Shown here: piece by piece, positions 60,417 through 64,000 of the stretch | Position numbering within the stretch: the stretch's first letter is position 1 | Layout: each line of letters begins with the position of its first letter | Assembly: GCF_026241165.1 (NCBI RefSeq) | Contig: NZ_JAPFQN010000006.1 | Location: 1-64,000 of the forward strand | Direction of reading: 5' to 3' | Length of the DNA: 64,000 nucleotides | DNA from: Mangrovivirga halotolerans | Lineage (GTDB): Bacteria > Bacteroidota > Bacteroidia > Cytophagales > Cyclobacteriaceae | Notes under the pieces: model-generated | The model's database searches: none | Told to the model about the DNA's origin: nothing | Seen by the model: only the letters and a program-made list of their open reading frames with translations | Position numbers and translations under genes: made by a program

Positions 60417-61028
60417 ATGAATTCAAGAATATTAATAATTGCACTATTTATTTTATCAGTCACAGCTATAGATGCTCAGATTTATGGTGTTAAAGGTGGA
60501 TTTAATGCATCAAACTTTTACTCAGATGAAGTAGATGATAAAAATGCCAGATATGGTTTTCATGCAGGTTTTTTTAGCCAATGGGAACTTAATGAAGGAC
60601 TAGGAATACAGGCTGAATTACTTTATTCAGGAAAAGGTAATAGTTCTACTTTTAGTAGCGGATCGCTAAATCAGGAAGTAGATTTCAATATGCACTATAT
60701 TGATCTACCAGTTATGGCTGTCATTAAATTAGGTGATGCTGCCGAAATACACGGTGGTGTTTATGGTGGATACCTGGTTGGAACTGATATAACTTCAGAT
60801 GGAGATTTAGGAGAATTCTCAGAAAGTGTTGATAAAGATAACTATAACTCTTTTGATTGGGGTTTTCTTGCAGGTCTTGGAGTTAATATTGGAGAAAATT
60901 TTCAGGTAGGTGCCAGATACAACCTTGGTATGGCAAAAATCGCAGATAGTGATGGCGCCAGATTATTCCTTGGAGATGCGAAAAACAGCTATGGTCAAAT
61001 TTATGGAGCATTTAGATTTGGTAACTGA
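60417..61028 (+). CDS. small outer-membrane beta-barrel (porin family, PorT-like)
   Basis: 203 residues. A signal peptide (MNSRILIIALFILSVTAIDAQ) is followed by 'IYGVKGGFNASNF', the usual opening of the eight-strand Bacteroidota 'outer membrane beta-barrel' family. Alternating strands run to the aromatic-ending IYGAFRFGN. Transport function unproven. Follows the OmpA-type lipoprotein and ends at a good terminator. Confidence 0.85.
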   Translation: MNSRILIIALFILSVTAIDAQIYGVKGGFNASNFYSDEVDDKNARYGFHAGFFSQWELNEGLGIQAELLYSGKGNSSTFSSGSLNQEVDFNMHYIDLPVMAVIKLGDAAEIHGGVYGGYLVGTDITSDGDLGEFSESVDKDNYNSFDWGFLAGLGVNIGENFQVGARYNLGMAKIADSDGARLFLGDAKNSYGQIYGAFRFGN

Positions 61029-61052
61029 TAAGAATACGTTTTTGTAGTAAAG

Positions 61053-61081
61053 GGACCGCTATTTAGTGGTCCTTTTTTTTA
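61053..61081 (+). terminator. terminator after the OmpA-porin pair
   Basis: GGACCGCT (61053-61060), loop ATTT, AGTGGTCC (61065-61072), then nine T. Confidence 0.9.
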
Positions 61082-61142
61082 TTACATCTTTTAACAGATT
61101 TTTTGATAAGAAAAGATTTCTTGCTTTTATATTGCAGGCAAT

Positions 61143-61175
61143 AAAAAAACCCTGACGATGCTTTGCATGTCAGGG
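61143..61175 (-). terminator. terminator of tRNA-Arg
   Basis: Minus strand CCCTGAC-ATGC...GCATCGTCAGGG: two stacked stems with one bulge, followed by seven T. It starts 7 bases after the tRNA end. Confidence 0.85.
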
Positions 61176-61181
61176 CAGTAG

Positions 61182-61255
61182 TGAACTCGGAGGGAGTCGA
61201 ACCCCCAACCTCCTGGGCCGTAACCAGGTGCTCTATCCAGTTAAGCTACGAGTCC
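61182..61255 (-). tRNA. tRNA-Arg (anticodon ACG)
   Basis: 74 bases on the minus strand. Acceptor stem GGACTCG/CGAGTTC with one G-U pair, discriminator A, CCA not encoded. D arm GCTT/GAGC. Anticodon stem CCTGG/CCAGG with loop TTACGGC, hence anticodon ACG. T arm has the GTTCGAC loop. A34 is the substrate of TadA (3032-3481) and, as inosine, reads CGU, CGC and CGA. Confidence 0.96.
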
Positions 61256-61303
61256 TTGGTTTTGATCACCCTGCAATTAAGTGCAGTTGACCAAATGGGA
61301 GTG

Positions 61304-61311
61304 CAAATGTA
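61304..61311 (-). promoter_or_regulatory. candidate -7 element of tRNA-Arg
   Basis: TACATTTG on the minus strand followed by CACTCCC, the same context as the rRNA promoters at the window start. A -33 TTG is missing at the right distance. Confidence 0.45.
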
Positions 61312-61363
61312 ATTAAATATTTGACTTATTTAAAAAATATGCCCAAGAATTTTACAATTATAC

Positions 61364-61371
61364 TATCTTTG
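61364..61371 (+). promoter_or_regulatory. candidate -7 element of the 61403 gene
   Basis: TATCTTTG (fits TAnnTTTG), 31 bases before the ATG; no TTG at the usual distance upstream. Confidence 0.4.
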
Positions 61372-61402
61372 TCCACGTTTTAAAGCACAAAAAACTAGCA
61401 AC

Positions 61403-62113
61403 ATGCGTTTAACCATTTTTAGTTTACTTTTTATATTCATTAATACAGTTTCATTTGGTCAGGAAGAAGAGAAAACCTCACCATGGAATAGTGTGCCTGG
61501 TAATTTATGGACAGAAGTTGGATTTAACTTCACTTTTGACAAACCTGATTCTATCAGTTCGAACTGGTGGGCTTCAAAAAGGGTTCAGTTTAATTACCAG
61601 TTACAATTTAATCTGGGAGAAGGTTCAGGACTTACCTTTCATCCGGGACTAGCATTAGCTGTTGAAAAACAATCTTATGATGGAAACAATGTTTTTGTCG
61701 ATACAGGAAATGATGTTGTATTTTCCCCTACTTCGGAGATAGTTGATGGTAGCATTAAAAAAACAGGCTTTTTCACAACTTATATCGATGTTCCTGTAGA
61801 ATTCATGTGGCATCTAAATAAATCAGACTATAGAAGAAGCTTTAAAGTAGCCCTGGGAGGATATGTCGGTTATTCCTTAGGTGGGAAAACAAAAATAAAG
61901 TATGACTATTCAGGTGATACCCGTAAATATAAAGAAAAGTCAGATTACGGACTTGAATCATTCCGATACGGAGCAGTATTCAAAATTGGATTTGGAGGAG
62001 TAATGGGTTACTACAGACATAACTTCTCTAAAATATTCCAGGACGATGAATCACCAGCAGAATTTATTAATGCTACACAGTCATCTGCAGGTGTTGCCTT
62101 GAGAATCTTCTAA
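61403..62113 (+). CDS. outer-membrane beta-barrel family protein
   Basis: 236 residues. A signal peptide (MRLTIFSLLFIFINTVSFGQ) precedes amphipathic strands such as 'RVQFNYQLQFNLGEGSGLTFHPGLALAVE', 'KVALGGYVGYSLGGKTKIKY' and the closing 'SSAGVALRIF' with a terminal Phe. It matches the general PorT-like barrel class of Bacteroidota; PorT itself is a T9SS component, but I cannot claim orthology. A single gene with its own terminator. Confidence 0.82.
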   Translation: MRLTIFSLLFIFINTVSFGQEEEKTSPWNSVPGNLWTEVGFNFTFDKPDSISSNWWASKRVQFNYQLQFNLGEGSGLTFHPGLALAVEKQSYDGNNVFVDTGNDVVFSPTSEIVDGSIKKTGFFTTYIDVPVEFMWHLNKSDYRRSFKVALGGYVGYSLGGKTKIKYDYSGDTRKYKEKSDYGLESFRYGAVFKIGFGGVMGYYRHNFSKIFQDDESPAEFINATQSSAGVALRIF

Positions 62114-62140
62114 ACAAAAACTTCATAAAAAACTTAAGGA

Positions 62141-62165
62141 AACCGGATATCTATCCGGTTTTTTT
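62141..62165 (+). terminator. terminator after the 61403 gene
   Basis: AACCGGATA (62141-62149), 2-base centre, TATCCGGTT (62152-62160), then TTTTT. A rich on the left, so it could also serve the convergent PAP2-like gene. Confidence 0.85.
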
Positions 62166-62168
62166 ATT

Positions 62169-62897
62169 TTAGTGTAATACCATTGCCGTCAAACCAACGC
62201 CATACCCAAGAACCAATCCTGCAATAATTTCTTTCAGATTGTGAGAACCCAGCGCAAGTCTTGCAGTGGAAACTATTCCACAAATCGCAACGATAACAGC
62301 TACATACCAAAAATAATTAGTTACCACAGGATAGTAAAGCCCGTATCCAAAAGCTATTCCCACAGATGCCGATAATGTAGTCGCATGTATTGAAATCTTA
62401 AAAAAAATCGTAATGACGGTGACGAGGATAACCAATAAGGTCATGGCAATAAAAATTGCATTTGTAACTGAATTAATACTAAACCTGAAAACAAATAAGT
62501 AACAAGACATGCAATAAATTACGCTGATCATCAAGAAAGGAAAAATTCTTTCATTTTTTAATGGCATTGTAAATGCTTTTCCTTTTTTATGCTTTCTAAT
62601 AGAAACCAGTAAAGGCTTATTTTGAAGTAAAAATGAAACAACCGATTGATTTTTAATGATCCTGTAAAAAAATAACCTTGTAAGAAAAGCAACATAGGTC
62701 ATTCTCAATAACAGCAGTAAAATCAAGGGAAATACTCCTGTCATCAAAAACACCACTCTTAAATAAACATAAAAGCTTTTTCCTGTAAGAGGAGTAACGA
62801 TCATGGGGCTCATCAGGTAAAGGCTCCAAATCAATAGTCCTGGAACCAATAACGGATGAAATATCGTTGAAAAAATCAGTGCTAGTTTTTTATTCAA
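62169..62897 (-). CDS. PAP2-superfamily-like membrane protein
   Basis: 242 residues, about six to seven membrane helices. Remnants of the phosphatase motifs are visible near the end: 'KISIHATTLSASVG' stands where PSGH occurs, and 'TARLALGSHNLKEIIAGLVLG' where SRxxxxxHxxxD occurs. The catalytic set is incomplete (Asp missing, first motif unclear), so activity is doubtful. It starts with TTG in a 4-base overlap with the rpoN stop, with AAAGGAG (about 62903-62909) as ribosome site. Confidence 0.72.
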   Translation of the reverse strand: MNKKLALIFSTIFHPLLVPGLLIWSLYLMSPMIVTPLTGKSFYVYLRVVFLMTGVFPLILLLLLRMTYVAFLTRLFFYRIIKNQSVVSFLLQNKPLLVSIRKHKKGKAFTMPLKNERIFPFLMISVIYCMSCYLFVFRFSINSVTNAIFIAMTLLVILVTVITIFFKISIHATTLSASVGIAFGYGLYYPVVTNYFWYVAVIVAICGIVSTARLALGSHNLKEIIAGLVLGYGVGLTAMVLH

Positions 62898-64000
62898 ACA
62901 ATCTCCTTTCTTAATCGGGCTACCGGAATATTCATTTGCTCCCTGTATTTTGCCACAGTCCTTCTGGCAATATTATAACCTTTGGATTTCAGTAGCTTTT
63001 CCAGTTTATCATCAGAAAGCGGTTTTCTCTTATCTTCCTTTTCAATTAGCTCTTTCAGATCATGCTTGACCTGCCTGCTTGAGACATCCTCTCCACTCTC
63101 AGTAGAAATACCCTCTGAAAAAAAGTATTTCAAAGGAAATATTCCAAACTCAGTCTGTACAGCTTTACTATTTGCTACTCTTGACACTGTGGAAATATCC
63201 ATACCGATCTTATCAGCAATATCTTTTAGAATCATAGGCTTAAGCTTGGTTTCATCGCCTTCCTGAAAATAATCATATTGATACTGAAGGATCGCATTCA
63301 TTGTAGACAACAATGTATTCTGTCTTTGCTTAATTGCATCGATGAACCATTTGGCAGAATCGAGTTTTTGCTTTACAAAAGTAACAGTTTCTTTAAGTTT
63401 CTTATCCTTTTTGTCACTCTTGTCGTAAGCATCGAGCATATCTGAATATGATCGGCTGATTCTAAGATCAGGTGCATTTTTACTGTTCAATGATAGCTCC
63501 AGGTTTCCATTGTTGTTAGTCACAATGAAGTCAGGCATTAAATATTGCGTCCTGGCAATTCCGGAAGAGGCTCCGCCCGGCTTAGGATTTAGTTTAGTAA
63601 TCAGGTTTACAGCATCTTTAAAAAGATCTTCATCCTCAACATTGAGTTTTTTCAATATTTTGGAATAATGCTTTTTGGTAAATTCATCAAAACAGACAAG
63701 AATAATCTTTTTAGCTAGTTTAACTTCAGGTAAGTTCTCGTTTTTTCTTTCCAATTGAATAGTCAGACATTCCTGCAGGTCTCTTGCTGCAATTCCGGGA
63801 GGATCGAATTCCTGAATAATCTTTAATATTTCTTCAAGCTCTTCTACCGAGGTCTCAATATTCTGACTAAAAGCCAGGTCATTTCTTATGGCTTCAAGAT
63901 CTCTTCTTATATATCCATCACTTTCAATGCTACCAATCAGTTGCAGGCCAATCTGATACTCTCTGTTTTCCAGATCAGTAAATCCCAACTGGCTGATCAA
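62894..64000 (-). CDS. rpoN: RNA polymerase sigma-54 factor (3' part, cut by window end)
   Basis: C-terminal 368 residues; the N-terminal activator-binding region and the start lie beyond the window. Core-binding part 'IQEFDPPGIAARDLQECLTIQL', helix-turn-helix region 'ADKIGMDISTVSRVANSKAVQTEFG', and the diagnostic RpoN box ARRTVAKYRE near the end. Needs an AAA+ activator for initiation at GG/GC promoters. It overlaps the PAP2-like gene by 4 bases, so the two are translationally coupled. Confidence 0.97.
   Translation of the reverse strand: MISQLGFTDLENREYQIGLQLIGSIESDGYIRRDLEAIRNDLAFSQNIETSVEELEEILKIIQEFDPPGIAARDLQECLTIQLERKNENLPEVKLAKKIILVCFDEFTKKHYSKILKKLNVEDEDLFKDAVNLITKLNPKPGGASSGIARTQYLMPDFIVTNNNGNLELSLNSKNAPDLRISRSYSDMLDAYDKSDKKDKKLKETVTFVKQKLDSAKWFIDAIKQRQNTLLSTMNAILQYQYDYFQEGDETKLKPMILKDIADKIGMDISTVSRVANSKAVQTEFGIFPLKYFFSEGISTESGEDVSSRQVKHDLKELIEKEDKRKPLSDDKLEKLLKSKGYNIARRTVAKYREQMNIPVARLRKEIV

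Overview
The window looks like chromosomal DNA of a marine or gliding-type Bacteroidota (Cytophagales-like; the genus cannot be fixed from sequence alone). Supporting signs are low GC, TTG-N19-TAnnTTTG promoters, TonB-dependent receptors with carboxypeptidase-regulatory N-termini, a FecI/FecR/receptor signalling set, type IX secretion (T9SS) C-terminal sorting domains, SprB repeats, lipoproteins with acidic residues after the lipid cysteine, and MenB.

Layout. 1-520: the first bases of a 16S rRNA gene leaving the window on the minus strand, with its leader and a near-consensus rRNA promoter. 522-23512: mostly housekeeping genes (aspS, tadA, a Mn-type superoxide dismutase, a BlaI/M56 regulator pair with three operator dyads, a TRIC-type channel, clpB, a UPF0316 protein, rlmN, an M19 dipeptidase, menB, kynU, an MltF-like transglycosylase, a nucleotide pyrophosphatase-like enzyme and a TonB receptor). 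They are interrupted by one T9SS-sorted protein and one small non-autonomous REP element. 51214-64000: an ECF sigma/anti-sigma/TonB receptor set divergent from two PKD-like lipoproteins, a sugar porter, OmpA-type and porin-type envelope proteins, tRNA-Arg(ACG), a PAP2-like protein and the 3' part of rpoN.

The accessory core is 23513-51213, with every gene on the minus strand. A GTG-started outer-membrane barrel (47857-49578) precedes a 1954-residue protein. That protein has a TANFOR-like N-terminus, fibronectin-type domains, a zincin motif (HELGH), a His/Cys protease-like pair and a C-terminal PD-(D/E)xK nuclease-like tip. This is the architecture of a polymorphic toxin, and base composition changes abruptly where its variable part begins (about 45,000-45,100). 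One base downstream lies a candidate immunity gene. An array of small unrelated genes and one immunity-like fragment follows. Nearly every junction in this array carries a REP/RAYT element, and the four family A copies share one orientation. Beyond the array are a HEAT-like protein and three overlapping genes for very large secreted proteins, the last a T9SS-sorted SprB-repeat protein. I infer one surface toxin-delivery locus whose immunity array is remodelled by REP elements.

Three REP families are present, each with its own RAYT transposase (37980-38528, 38885-39433, 50091-50633). Copies without a transposase lie as far away as 12449-12693 and 23978-24153.
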